DNA from: Streptomyces adustus | Lineage (GTDB): Bacteria > Actinomycetota > Actinomycetes > Streptomycetales > Streptomycetaceae | Assembly: GCF_009377175.1 (NCBI RefSeq) | Contig: NZ_VJZD01000047.1 | Span: 1-47,057 of the forward strand | Length of the DNA stretch: 47,057 nt | Direction: 5' to 3' | Shown here: positions 15,775 to 24,095 of the stretch, piece by piece | Layout: every line of letters starts with the position of its first letter | Position numbering within the stretch: the first letter of the stretch is position 1 | The notes under the pieces: model-generated | What the model was told of the DNA's origin: nothing | The model's input: only the letters and a program-made list of their open reading frames with translations | Database searches by the model: none | Position numbers and translations under genes: made by a program

Positions 15775-16119
15775 TCAGGGTGCGTCGTGATCTTCGACGG
15801 CCGACGCCGCGGGCCGCTTGGAGTCGTGTCGGACCAGGATCGAGAGCAGGTCGGCAACGGTGGCCGGGGTGTCCGCGGGATGGCGCAGGAGCGTGTCGGG
15901 GGCGACGCGGTACACGTTCGAGCGGCCTTCCCGGACGTGAGTGAGATACCCACCCTCTTCCAGGTCAGCGATGATCTTCTGTACGGCCCGCTCGGTGAGT
16001 CGGCAGCGGGCAGCGATGTCGCGGACGCGTGTGGTGCGGTCTTCGGCGATGGCGGCCAGCACCCGGGAGTGGTTGGTGACAAACGTCCAGCCTGAATGCG
16101 GTTCCGGCACACGATCCAT
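15775..16119 (-). CDS. Winged helix-turn-helix transcriptional regulator
   Basis: A 114-residue protein with a DNA-binding domain at about residues 10-75: NHSRVLAAIAEDRTTRVRDI, then CRLTERAVQKIIADLEEGGY, then THVREGRSNVYRVAPD as the wing. It resembles the MarR/ArsR-like single-domain HTH proteins of actinomycetes. The ATG at 16119 (MDRVPEPHSG) matches the usual family start; an ATG 9 codons upstream is possible. It diverges from the STAS-ANTAR gene, so the shared 131-bp gap may be its target (inference). Confidence 0.75.
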   Translation of the reverse strand: MDRVPEPHSGWTFVTNHSRVLAAIAEDRTTRVRDIAARCRLTERAVQKIIADLEEGGYLTHVREGRSNVYRVAPDTLLRHPADTPATVADLLSILVRHDSKRPAASAVEDHDAP

Positions 16120-16181
16120 GACACCAGGATACGAGTCAAGATTCACGCATTCAAAATGCTGAACTGCTTTTCATGTTTTGA

Positions 16182-16193
16182 TTGACGGGTAAT
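16182..16193 (+). promoter_or_regulatory. TTGACGGGTAAT element upstream of the STAS-ANTAR gene
   Basis: This 12-mer contains the GGGTAA core of stress-sigma -10 boxes, 57 bases before the start codon. The same 12-mer occurs at 30252-30263 upstream of a DUF5994 gene, so a shared regulator or sigma factor is possible. Confidence 0.3.
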
Positions 16194-16250
16194 GAGCCAC
16201 GGGGAGATCCTGGGGGTACCCGAAGATGACGGCATGCGCGGGAGCCTGAA

Positions 16251-16964
16251 ATGGTCCATCACCCGACGCCTCCCTCAGGCAAGGGGCCACGCTCTGAGTG
16301 CGGCACCGCATTCGCAGCAGCACGGACGCCGGTCTCCTTGAATGTCACCTCGGCCGGCGACCGGCTCGTGGTCACGGTGTCCGGTGAGCTCGACCTGGAC
16401 TGCACACAGCAGCTGCACCGGACGTTGAGTCATGCGCTCGAGCACGCCGACGCAGACCTGGAACTGGATCTTGCAGGCGTCGCCTTCTGTGACTGCTCCG
16501 CGCTCAACGTACTGCTGCACATACGCCGTCTCGCCCACACGGACGCCAAGAGCCTCATCCTGCGCGCCACCAGGCCGGCCGTGAAACGGCTGATGACCCT
16601 CACCGACACCCTCCCGCTCTTCGCCCCGGACTCCGCAGGGTCGGACGAAGGTCTGGCCGCCCCCTCAAAACCCGCACATCCGACATATTCATCCAGCGAT
16701 CTCGCAGCGGAGAACGCGCAACTGCGCCGGGCGCTGCGGACCCGGGCAACGATCGACATGGCCAGAGGCATGCTCATGTCTTCTTTTCATCTGACCCCCC
16801 AGCAGTCCTGGCAGGTCCTGGTGACGACATCCCAGCACAGCAACACGAAACTGCACCTCATCGCCAACGCCCTCCTGCAAACCGCCGACGGCCGGACGCT
16901 GCCAGACCCCCTCGCCGGGCACCTCGCCACGGCGGTACAGGCACACGGCAACCCGGCGGCTTAG
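16251..16964 (+). CDS. STAS-ANTAR fusion: anti-sigma antagonist with RNA-binding domain
   Basis: A 237-residue protein. Residues about 28-125 are a STAS domain: LVVTVSGELDLDCTQQLHRT, then LDLAGVAFCDCSALNVLLHI; the Ser in CDCSALN sits where SpoIIAA-type antagonists are phosphorylated. Residues about 150-220 are an ANTAR domain: LRRALRTRATIDMARGMLMS, then TPQQSWQVLVTTSQHSNTKL, the helical bundle that binds paired RNA hairpins to stop termination. A HATPase (RsbW-like) relic lies at 37.1 kb, but no partner kinase is adjacent. It could link stress-sigma partner switching to antitermination (inference). Confidence 0.8.
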   Translation: MVHHPTPPSGKGPRSECGTAFAAARTPVSLNVTSAGDRLVVTVSGELDLDCTQQLHRTLSHALEHADADLELDLAGVAFCDCSALNVLLHIRRLAHTDAKSLILRATRPAVKRLMTLTDTLPLFAPDSAGSDEGLAAPSKPAHPTYSSSDLAAENAQLRRALRTRATIDMARGMLMSSFHLTPQQSWQVLVTTSQHSNTKLHLIANALLQTADGRTLPDPLAGHLATAVQAHGNPAA

Positions 16965-17104
16965 ACACGTCCGGATCCGGGCGAACATCCCCTCCAGCGG
17001 TCGCGTCCGGGCCGGATCTATTCCGTCCGGCAGTCAGTGATTCCCCACCCGGAAGCGCCCGCACAACCGTCGGCAGAGTCCACCCGCCCGGCCGTCGAGA
17101 CGCA

Positions 17105-17430
17105 TTTGCACGAGGTGCTCACCCCTTCATGACACCGGGAGACAACCTCGGCCGCGAACCGATGGGGGGCGTGGAGGAGGTGGGCTCCGGCGTACCCGAC
17201 CTCTCTGTGGGCGACCGGGTCGTGGCGCCGTTCCAGGTCGCCTGCGGCGCCTGGTGGATGTGTCTGCTCGGGCTGCCGACCCAGTGCGAGGCCACACAGG
17301 TGACCGGTGAGGCCATGGGCGCCGCCCTCTTCGGCTACACCCGCCTGTACGGCGCGGTCCCGGAGTAACTGCGCGTCCCGCAGGCACAGTACGGCCCGAC
17401 GATCAAGATACTGATGCGGCCGTGACCGTA
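17105..17430 (+). pseudogene. Zinc-dependent alcohol/formaldehyde dehydrogenase relic (N-terminal part)
   Basis: Reading with a frameshift near 17128, the pieces H-E-V-L-T-P, FMTPGDNLGREPMGGVEEVG, then DLSVGDRVVAPFQVACGAWW and ALFGYTRLYGAVPE match medium-chain dehydrogenases of the glutathione-independent formaldehyde dehydrogenase type. A stop codon follows GAVPE, and LRVPQAQYGPTIKI appears beyond it. The catalytic His of GHEP is Arg here (GREP). The gene is decayed and lacks its cofactor domain. Confidence 0.65.
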
Positions 17431-17952
17431 ACCTGATCCGGGTCACGCTGCCCACCCGCGCAGGCACGTCGTCGCGCGCCGGGGCCGCTACCCACGTATC
17501 GCTGCCCGGTACCCGGGAAGGGCTTCGCTCTCCACGACGGCGGAGAACACCGCGCGCGTCGGCCCGCCTTCGAGACCGCGGTCACCTTCGACGCACTCGC
17601 ACCGTGAAACTCCGGGCACACAGCGTTGCGGAACCGGTGAAGCACCCCACATGACGCACGTCACCCACTACTCACGATAGTGGACGAAAAGCGACATGTT
17701 TAGACGCGCATCCATGCCTTGACCTGCGGATTGAGAGCCAGCTCACATAGGGCCTGGACACCCAGAATGCGGTCACAACTAGTAAAAGAGGTCATTGCGG
17801 ACATCGGTCGGGGCTGGTTGTCTTGAGGACGTCGCCAGGCACCACGGCCCCCCAGGGGTCACGGTGCCTCCGCATGCCAGGACCGACGAGCACCACACGG
17901 TCCCCCGCCCGGCGAGCGAGCGACCCCCTGTCCCCGAAGAACGAGGTTCTCT
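17431..17952. other. Leader region of the transglycosylase-like gene
   Basis: No gene. It contains an imperfect hairpin around 17843-17875 (AGGCACC paired with GGTGCCT) and should carry the promoter of the downstream secreted protein. Because streptomycete cell-wall lytic genes often have c-di-AMP riboswitches, I looked for the conserved core and did not find it. Confidence 0.4.
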
Positions 17953-18366
17953 GTGTCCGTCTCCGCCATCCGCCGCATCGCCAGCCCGAAGAAGGCCCTC
18001 TCCGTCGTCGCCGTCGCCGCCGCAACCGCGGGCATGGCCCTCGCCGCGGCCCCGGCCCAGGCCAGCACGACGTCCGCCTCCTCCGCCCAGGCGATCGCCC
18101 ACCGGATGATCCCGGACACGGCCCAGTACAACGCCTTCAACCAGATCGTCACCCACGAGAGCGGCTGGAACCACACCGCCACCAACTCCTCCTCCGGCGC
18201 CTACGGCCTCGTCCAGGCCCTGCCCGGCTCGAAGATGGCCACCGCCGGCTCCGACTGGAAGACCAACCCCGCCACCCAGATCAAGTGGGGCCTGGACTAC
18301 ATGAACTCCCGCTACGGCAGCCCCGCCCAGGCCTGGGACTTCTGGCAGACCCACCACTGGTACTAA
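17953..18366 (+). CDS. Secreted lytic transglycosylase-like protein
   Basis: A 137-residue protein. It has a basic N terminus (SAIRRIASPKKA), a hydrophobic core (ALSVVAVAAATAGMALAAAP) and a likely signal peptidase site at A-Q-A-S. The mature part starts MIPDTAQYNAFNQIVTHESG: the ES in THESGWN holds the catalytic Glu of soluble-lytic-transglycosylase (lysozyme-like) folds. It continues with SSSGAYGLVQALPGSKM and ends QAWDFWQTHHWY. This is the small single-domain streptomycete type. The start is GTG. It acts on peptidoglycan outside the membrane (family knowledge). A strong terminator follows. Confidence 0.82.
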   Translation: MSVSAIRRIASPKKALSVVAVAAATAGMALAAAPAQASTTSASSAQAIAHRMIPDTAQYNAFNQIVTHESGWNHTATNSSSGAYGLVQALPGSKMATAGSDWKTNPATQIKWGLDYMNSRYGSPAQAWDFWQTHHWY

Positions 18367-18382
18367 AACAACCAGCGCCGGA

Positions 18383-18434
18383 CCACATCCGAAGGCGGCG
18401 GTCCCCATCCCGGGACCGCCGCCTTCGGATGTGG
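18383..18434 (+). terminator. Strong hairpin terminator
   Basis: A perfect 23-bp stem (CCACATCCGAAGGCGGCGG..., with its complement at 18412-18434) around a 6-base loop. It starts 16 bases after the transglycosylase stop. Convergent transcription from 18473 makes it possibly bidirectional. Confidence 0.85.
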
Positions 18435-18472
18435 CGTGCTGCGGCGTGACGTCACACGGGGCTCGAGCGAGA

Positions 18473-19549
18473 TCACGACTGTGCCTGTGCTTCACGGCCC
18501 CGATCACTGCCGGCGCCTTCCCGCGCTCCTGACAGTGGCGTGCGCAACGCGCTGTGTCCCCTTGCCCAGGCCGCGCCGATGCGGTCGGCGAGACGATCCT
18601 CCAACAGCACGGTGGCCGCGCAGCCGAAGGCGATGTCGGCCTCGAGCGCCGGCTCGTCGGCGAGCAGCCCACCGATGACCTCGTGACGTACGACCTGCTC
18701 GTGGACCGCGTCGGCCTCCACGTGTTCGGCGTAGAAGTGCTCGGCTGCCTTTCCCGCCCCGCAGCGATGCATCGCCTTGGCCAGACGCCGGGAGCCCGGG
18801 GACGAGGTGACCTCGACACAGGCGAAGTGGCCGACGAGAGCGGCCCGCCGGGCCCGGTGAAGCCCGAAGAGGGACATCAGATTCACGGTGGCGAGCAGGG
18901 ACGCGGGGGCCTGGTCCAGATAGTGGCCGTACGCGGGATCCAGGCCCAGATCCACCATGAGGTCCGCGAAGAGCCGCGCGTGGATGCGATCGGCGTGGCC
19001 GGCGCCGAACTCGTCGTACTCGATCGCGACCATCGCCGCCTTGGCCCGGCCGGTGAGGCGGGGGATCACCCAGGCGTGCGGGTCGGCCTCCTTCAGGTGG
19101 TAGAGGGAGCGTAGGGCAGCGTATTCACGTAGCTGCCAGAGCTCCCCCTCGGTCTCAAGGTGGCGGCTGAGGCTGCCGGTGAGGTCGAGGGGCTCCACGA
19201 GGAGCGGGGCGAAGGCCTCCTCGACGGTGCGCGGGGCGTCGGACAGCTCGGTGTTCAGGACGTGCATGACGCGGGCTTCCATCGCCTCCCGCAGCCGCAG
19301 GAGGTCCGGATCCCATTCACGCGCGTCGGGCACGCCTTCGAAGCCGCGATAGTGGAGCTCGTAGAGGAGGTAGAGCGCGAGCTGGAGGTCCTCACCCCAC
19401 GGATTGGCCTCCTGTACGGTGCCGATGCCGTACGCCGGGGACCGGTTCGACCGAAGAGCCTCGATCACGGCAGAGGACAGCTCTCCGCGTGCTTCGACCA
19501 GGCAGGATCCGCAGTGAGCAGCCGTGGTGTTCGGCCTGGGAGGCGTCAT
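18473..19549 (-). CDS. Heme-oxygenase-like iron-containing redox enzyme
   Basis: A 358-residue helical protein with YLLYELHYRGFEGVPD near residue 65, AIEYDEFGAGHADRIHARLF mid-protein, and H-F-Y-A-E-H-V-E-A-D-A-V-H-E near residue 270. These E-x-x-H-type helices fit the heme-oxygenase-like diiron oxidase superfamily (Haem_oxygenas_2 group); the substrate of this subgroup is unknown. The ATG at 19549 was chosen because it overlaps the CDGSH stop as ATGA; an ATG 4 codons upstream is possible. Third gene of an operon with the methyltransferase and CDGSH protein. Confidence 0.75.
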   Translation of the reverse strand: MTPPRPNTTAAHCGSCLVEARGELSSAVIEALRSNRSPAYGIGTVQEANPWGEDLQLALYLLYELHYRGFEGVPDAREWDPDLLRLREAMEARVMHVLNTELSDAPRTVEEAFAPLLVEPLDLTGSLSRHLETEGELWQLREYAALRSLYHLKEADPHAWVIPRLTGRAKAAMVAIEYDEFGAGHADRIHARLFADLMVDLGLDPAYGHYLDQAPASLLATVNLMSLFGLHRARRAALVGHFACVEVTSSPGSRRLAKAMHRCGAGKAAEHFYAEHVEADAVHEQVVRHEVIGGLLADEPALEADIAFGCAATVLLEDRLADRIGAAWARGHSALRTPLSGAREGAGSDRGREAQAQS

Positions 19550-19806
19550 GACGGCTTCCATTCCTCGGTCGGCGAGGCGACTCGCTCACGGCGACGATGA
19601 CTCGTGTCGCACCATGGGTAGGTGCGACTGCGCCGGCACGTGCAGATCGCGACCATGAAGCGGTCGGACCGGACGATCGTGCCGTCGGCGAGGACGATCT
19701 CGACCGGTCCCTCCACCAGGACAGGGCCCTGCGGAAACACAGTCACCCGACGGGCCGGCGCTGCCGCAGGAACCGGTCCCGGAGTGTCATCGGTGTCACC
19801 TGGCAC
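19546..19806 (-). CDS. CDGSH iron-sulfur domain protein
   Basis: An 86-residue protein with the complete CDGSH cluster motif C-x-C-x-x-S-x-x-x-P-x-C-D-x-S-H (CTCRRSRTYPWCDTSH, about residues 55-70), which binds a 2Fe-2S cluster through three Cys and one His. Upstream are strands of the usual fold (VLVEGPVEIVLADGTIV). It overlaps the methyltransferase by 11 bases and the iron redox enzyme by 4, so all three are coupled. It probably feeds electrons or iron to the neighbouring oxidase (inference). Confidence 0.88.
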   Translation of the reverse strand: MPGDTDDTPGPVPAAAPARRVTVFPQGPVLVEGPVEIVLADGTIVRSDRFMVAICTCRRSRTYPWCDTSHRRRERVASPTEEWKPS

Positions 19807-20476
19807 GGATGACCACCAGCTCTTCCGTTTCCTCGGCCTCGATGGCCAGGCCCTGCCGCTCCAGCCAGCCCCGCCTCGATCGCAGGACGGGCCCCCAGGG
19901 CACCGAGGTCCTCGTGATGACCTCCGCGGCCAGCCCGGCCTCGGTCAGCCGGTCGACGGTCTCCCGGGCCCCGCACATCCCCGAATGCACCATGAGCAGA
20001 ACTCCGCCGGGGCGGAGCATGAACGGAGCGATCATGCAGATCCGGTTGATCACGTCGCGCCCGTCGGGGCCGGCCTCCCACGCGCGTTCCGGCCCGTGGG
20101 AGAGCAGTCGATTCTCCGGGGACGGGACGTAGGGCGGATTCGACATGACCAGGTCGAAGCTGCGGCCCGCGGCGCGTGCCGCGAAATCACCGTGCACGAC
20201 GTGCAAGGGCACTCGCCGACGACCGGCGTTGAGTCGGGCGCTGGCGACGGCGGGCCATGAGACGTCGACCGCCATGACTCGCGCTCCCCTGTCTGCTGCC
20301 TGGAGTGCCAGCACGCCGGTACCCGTGCCGATCTCCAGGACCTCCGTACGGGGCCCCAGGTCCTCGTGGGCGAGAGCCTGGGCGAGCAGGTGGGTGTCCG
20401 TCTGCGGCCGGTACACGCCCGGCAGGGTGATCAGACCTGATGGCCGCGTCCCCCGGATCAGGGCCGTGCTGGACAC
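19796..20476 (-). CDS. HemK2/MTQ2-like SAM-dependent methyltransferase
   Basis: A 226-residue class I methyltransferase. The SAM-binding motif is EVLEIGTGTGVLALQAADRG, followed by VMAVDVSWPAV; the NPPY motif (DLVMSNPPYVPSP) marks enzymes that methylate amide nitrogens of Gln, Asn or bases. GVYRPQTDTHLLAQAL near the N terminus matches the HemK2/MTQ2 group. The start is GTG. It leads the three-gene operon; its target could be a small molecule or a protein and cannot be chosen from sequence. Confidence 0.85.
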   Translation of the reverse strand: MSSTALIRGTRPSGLITLPGVYRPQTDTHLLAQALAHEDLGPRTEVLEIGTGTGVLALQAADRGARVMAVDVSWPAVASARLNAGRRRVPLHVVHGDFAARAAGRSFDLVMSNPPYVPSPENRLLSHGPERAWEAGPDGRDVINRICMIAPFMLRPGGVLLMVHSGMCGARETVDRLTEAGLAAEVITRTSVPWGPVLRSRRGWLERQGLAIEAEETEELVVIRAR

Positions 20477-20689
20477 GGTGCGCCTCCTTGCCCGATGCGA
20501 CGGGCCGACAGTCGCCGACCCCTCACTCCGACTCCCCCCGGAGGATCACTTCATCCACGAATTCGGCGAGCTTCAGACCCCGGACGGGAATCGGCCTTGT
20601 GGATCCAGGCCAGATGGGCTGCTTTCCCATGAGCCGCCATCCCGCCGGAACGTGAACGAACACGGCGCCGACCGGTGGCATGCATGCCC

Positions 20690-20880
20690 TGCTCTCCTGG
20701 TCACCGTCGGCGACGGCGCCGGCTTCCCCACCGCCGTCCGCCTCGCCTCCTACGCCGACCTCGCCCCCCCACCAGGCAGTCCGGGACCGCCGTCCACGGC
20801 GAACACGCACCCCGAGGCGGAAACCGGCAGCTCGAACGCGCCATGTTCCTCTCCGCCCTCGCCTGCGTGAACGCCGACCG
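20690..20880 (+). pseudogene. IS110-family transposase relic
   Basis: Two frames together read LLVTVGDGAGFPTAVRLASY, A-D-L-A-P, then TRQSGTAVHGEHAPRGGNRQ and LERAMFLSALA. This matches the C-terminal transposase_20 region of IS110 elements (G-D-x-x-x-F-x-x-x-x-x-L-A-x-Y-A-G-L-x-P ... G-N-x-x-L-R-x-A). A frameshift sits in the C-rich run near 20765. Both ends of the element are missing. Confidence 0.65.
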
Positions 20881-21010
20881 CGCTTCCCCCACCTGTACGG
20901 GTGCCTTGCCGGAAGACACGGAAGCACCCCTCCGCAACCGCGGCGTGCGGGCGCCCGAGTCCGGTTCCATGCTGGAAACCAGGGGCGAGACGACGGAGGG
21001 AGTGGTGGGG

Positions 21011-21220
21011 ATGCAGACCGTTGTGGATCTCACGCGCTGCCAGGGCTATGCGCAGTGCGTCTTCCTCGCGCCCGAGGTGTTCGAGCTGCACGGCGAGGAA
21101 GGGTTGCTGTACGCCACGGCCGTCCCCGACGACCAGGTCGAGCGCGTGCGCCAGGCCGCGGCGGCGTGCCCGGTCCAGGCCATCCTCCTCGGCGAGGAGG
21201 TGGGCACCGGTGCCCGGTGA
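21011..21220 (+). CDS. Ferredoxin of P450 type
   Basis: A 69-residue protein: MQTVVDLTRCQGYAQCVFLA, then EVFELHGEEGLLY, and a C-terminal A-C-P-V-Q-A-I. The Cys spacing (C-x5-C and a later C-P) fits the small 3Fe-4S ferredoxins that serve bacterial cytochromes P450. No additional Cys for a standard 4Fe-4S site is seen. It overlaps the reductase start by 11 bases and is two genes upstream of the P450, so the electron chain is complete here. Confidence 0.85.
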   Translation: MQTVVDLTRCQGYAQCVFLAPEVFELHGEEGLLYATAVPDDQVERVRQAAAACPVQAILLGEEVGTGAR

Positions 21221-22574
21221 CCTCAAGGACGGACGTATGGTCATCGTCGGCGCGTCGCTGGCCGGGCTCAGGGCCGCGGAGGCATTGCGCGAAGAAGGCT
21301 TCACCGGCTCCCTGACCGTGGTCGGGGACGAGCCTCACCCGCCCTACGACCGGCCGCCGCTGTCCAAGCAGGTGCTGCTCGGCCAGGCGACGGCGGACAC
21401 GACCGGACTGCCGACGCGCCGGGACCCGGACGCCGACTGGCGGCTGGGCGTGCGCGCCACCGGCGTGGACCTGCTCGCGAAACAGGTTCTGCTGGAGAGC
21501 GGCGAGTCACTGCCGTACGACCGGCTGCTGATCGCCACCGGAACCCGGGCGCGGCCCTGGCCCAACCCGGAGGAAGCCACCCTGGACGGGGTGTTCACCC
21601 TGCGCACCCGCGAGGACGCCGGAGGACTGGCCCGTCGGCTGGCCGCCGGACCGGAGCGCGTGCTGGTGATCGGCGGCGGCTTCACGGGCTCGGAGATCGC
21701 CTCGGCCTGCCGGGAACGGGGACTGGAGGTCACCGTTGCCGAACGCGGCCCCGCACCTCTGGTGGGGGCGCTCGGTGGCACCCTGGGAAAGCTCGCGGCC
21801 GCCATGCAGCGCAACCACGGCGTGGACCTGCGCACGGGGGTGACTGTCACCGCCCTGCGCGGGAACGGCAGCTTCACTGGTGCGGAGCTGTCCGACGGCA
21901 GCCGCGTCGAAGCCGACGTGTGCGTCGTGGCCCTCGGCGCGGTACGCAACGTCGAGTGGCTGGCGGAGTCCGGACTGGCGGCGGGTCCGCGCGGGATCGC
22001 CTGCGACGCCGGGTGCCGGGCCTTCAACATGTACGGAATCGTCACCGACGACGTCTTCGTGGCCGGTGACGTCTCCCGCTTCCCCCACCCGCTGTTCGGT
22101 TACCAGATGCTCTCCCTGGAACATTGGGGCAACGCGGTCGAGCAAGCCGGGGTGGCGGCACACAACATGCTCAATCCGGGGCCCCTGCAGCGCCCGCACC
22201 TGACCGTCCCGTCGTTCTGGTCGACCCAGTTCGGGCTCAACATCAAATCGGTGGGCGTACCCACCTACTCCGACCACGTGATCATCGCCCAGGGCTCCCT
22301 GGAGGCGCGTCGTCTGGCCATGGTCTACGGCTACCAGGGACGGGTCACCGCCGCCGTCACCGTCGACATGGCCAAGTCGCTCGACTACTACCGGCACCTG
22401 ATCGAGACGGCTGCTCCATTCCCGCCCCCGCCCGGCGCCCAGGATCGTGCGATCGCAGCCGACATCCCGATTCCGTCCGACGTGCCGGATCCCAAAGGGC
22501 TGTCGCACGGCCCCACCGTCGCAGTCACCGGTTACCTGCCGGATCGCCGACTGACGCTGGTGCAGCCCGGCTGA
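21210..22574 (+). CDS. FAD-dependent ferredoxin reductase
   Basis: A 454-residue protein. Near the N terminus, MVIVGASLAGLRAAEALREE binds FAD; near residue 155, VLVIGGGFTGSEIASACRER binds NAD(P)H; VFVAGDVSRFPHPLFG is the second FAD motif. The layout matches putidaredoxin-reductase-type enzymes, with a C-terminal reductase domain. The GTG at 21210 was chosen because it overlaps the ferredoxin stop and is close to the first Rossmann strand. It passes electrons to the ferredoxin for the downstream P450. Confidence 0.88.
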   Translation: MPGDLKDGRMVIVGASLAGLRAAEALREEGFTGSLTVVGDEPHPPYDRPPLSKQVLLGQATADTTGLPTRRDPDADWRLGVRATGVDLLAKQVLLESGESLPYDRLLIATGTRARPWPNPEEATLDGVFTLRTREDAGGLARRLAAGPERVLVIGGGFTGSEIASACRERGLEVTVAERGPAPLVGALGGTLGKLAAAMQRNHGVDLRTGVTVTALRGNGSFTGAELSDGSRVEADVCVVALGAVRNVEWLAESGLAAGPRGIACDAGCRAFNMYGIVTDDVFVAGDVSRFPHPLFGYQMLSLEHWGNAVEQAGVAAHNMLNPGPLQRPHLTVPSFWSTQFGLNIKSVGVPTYSDHVIIAQGSLEARRLAMVYGYQGRVTAAVTVDMAKSLDYYRHLIETAAPFPPPPGAQDRAIAADIPIPSDVPDPKGLSHGPTVAVTGYLPDRRLTLVQPG

Positions 22575-22605
22575 CCCACGTCCCGCCCCACCGCAAGGAG
22601 CCACC

Positions 22606-23805
22606 ATGGCCTCCGACACCCTGCTGGCCCGGATCACCGACTATGCCAACCGCCCCGACCCCTACCCGCTGTACGCCGAACTCCGCGAGGCGGGGCCCGC
22701 GGTGCGGCAGGCGGACGGCAGCTACCTGATCGGCACCTACCACGAGATCGTCCGTCTGCTGCACGACCCCAGGATGAGTGCCGATCCGCGCTCGCGAACC
22801 GCTCCCGCTCCGTGCACGGTGAATCAGCAACCGCCGTTCCTGCGGCTCGACGACCCCGAGCACCACCGGCTGCGCAACTCGACCATGCGGCCGTTCGGGC
22901 CGCCGCACAGTCCGGGCCGGGTCGACTCCATGCGCGGCGAGATCATCCAGCTGACCAAGGAACTGGCGGAAGTGTTCCAGGAAGGCAAGCAGATCGACGT
23001 CGTCGACGACTTCGCCTACCCCCTGCCCGTGACCGTGATCTGCCGCCTGCTCGGCATCCCGCACACGGACGAACAGCTCTTCCAGGACTGGACCGACATG
23101 CTCGTCGCGTCCGCCGACATCGGACCCGAAGGTGACACCGCCGAACGGGAGCAGGCCGCCGACCAGGCGCGGCAGGAGATGGGCCTGTACCTGCTCCGAC
23201 TCGCCGAACAGCGCCGCGGTCGGCCCACCGGCGACATGCTCTCCGACCTCGTCAACGAACCGGACCCGGCCGTACGTCTCAGCGAGGAAGACCTGGCGAT
23301 CAACACCATCCTGCTGTTCATCGCCGGACACGAGACCACGGTCAATCTGATCACCAACGGTGTCCTCACCCTGTTGCGCCAGCCCGACCAGCTGCACCGT
23401 CTGCGCGAAGACCCCGGCCTGCTGCCGCGAGCAGTGGAGGAACTGCTGCGCTACGAGCCACCGGTCCACATGCGCGAGCGGGTTCCCCTCGTCGACATCG
23501 ACGTCGCCGGCACCACGATCCCCGGCGGCACGTCCGTCATCCTGGCGCTGGCCTCGGGCAGCCGCGACCCCATGCGGTTCAGCGAACCCGACCGGTTCGA
23601 CCCCACCCGCCCGGACAACCAGCACGTCGGCTTCGGCAGCGGTATCCACCTGTGCTTCGGCGCGCCACTCGCCCGTATCGAAGCCGAGGCCGCACTCGGC
23701 GCGCTGATCCCCCATCTCAGCACGGCACACCTGGTCCAGGACCCGCCCCCCTACCGGCAGAACGCCATGCTTCGCGGCCCCCGCCACCTGCCCATCCAAC
23801 TCTGA
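22606..23805 (+). CDS. Cytochrome P450
   Basis: A 399-residue P450 of normal bacterial length. I-helix motif AGHETT with LLFIAGHETTVNLITNGVLT; ExxR in AVEELLRYEPPV; heme loop FGSGIHLCFGAPLARIEAEA with the axial Cys. The early D-D-P-E-H-H-R-L-R is the C-helix heme contact. All catalytic elements are intact. It begins 31 bases after the reductase with a good AAGGAG site. The substrate is unknown; no polyketide, peptide or terpene synthase is adjacent, so a catabolic or tailoring role is open. Confidence 0.92.
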   Translation: MASDTLLARITDYANRPDPYPLYAELREAGPAVRQADGSYLIGTYHEIVRLLHDPRMSADPRSRTAPAPCTVNQQPPFLRLDDPEHHRLRNSTMRPFGPPHSPGRVDSMRGEIIQLTKELAEVFQEGKQIDVVDDFAYPLPVTVICRLLGIPHTDEQLFQDWTDMLVASADIGPEGDTAEREQAADQARQEMGLYLLRLAEQRRGRPTGDMLSDLVNEPDPAVRLSEEDLAINTILLFIAGHETTVNLITNGVLTLLRQPDQLHRLREDPGLLPRAVEELLRYEPPVHMRERVPLVDIDVAGTTIPGGTSVILALASGSRDPMRFSEPDRFDPTRPDNQHVGFGSGIHLCFGAPLARIEAEAALGALIPHLSTAHLVQDPPPYRQNAMLRGPRHLPIQL

Positions 23806-23985
23806 GGCCGAGGAGGCGGGAGTCGGCTGGAGAGCCCCTGCTGCGGACTCCCTGACCTGGCGCCGGCTCGACTTCCTCGTCGGGCAGATGCCGGCCTGCA
23901 CCGTCTGTGGCGAAGCGGCCGGCACGGCTCCCTCTCCGGGGACAACCGCGCCCAGAACCAGGGCTCGCACCCAACGGGAAACGCG

Positions 23986-24015
23986 GACGGGGCCCGGCAA
24001 GCGCCGGGCCCCGTC
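23986..24015. terminator. Hairpin between P450 and tRNA-fMet
   Basis: A perfect 13-bp stem, GACGGGGCCCGGC and its complement, encloses AAGC. It lies 7 bases beyond the 3' end of the minus-strand tRNA and 180 bases after the P450 stop. It probably terminates the tRNA transcript and may also serve the P450 operon. Confidence 0.75.
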
Positions 24016-24021
24016 TTCTCG

Positions 24022-24095
24022 TAGCGGGGACAGGATTTGAACCTGCGACCTCTGGGTTATGAGCCCAGCGAGCTACCGAGCTGCTCCACCCCGCG
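24022..24095 (-). tRNA. Initiator tRNA-Met (CAT)
   Basis: On the minus strand the cloverleaf starts CGCGGGGTGGAGCAGC, has anticodon loop CTCATAA (CAT) and T loop GTTCAAATC, and ends CCCCGCTA; CCA is not encoded. Position 1 C does not pair with 72, and the anticodon stem carries GGG/CCC: both are hallmarks of initiator tRNA. Confidence 0.92.

Noticed and set aside
17690..17952. c-di-AMP (ydaO-type) riboswitch before the transglycosylase-like gene
   Set aside because: Expected from the gene type, but the conserved core elements are not present; only an unrelated imperfect hairpin is seen.
24022..24095. tRNA-fMet as an integration (att) site
   Set aside because: No integrase gene is near and I could not find a direct repeat of the tRNA 3' end elsewhere in the window.
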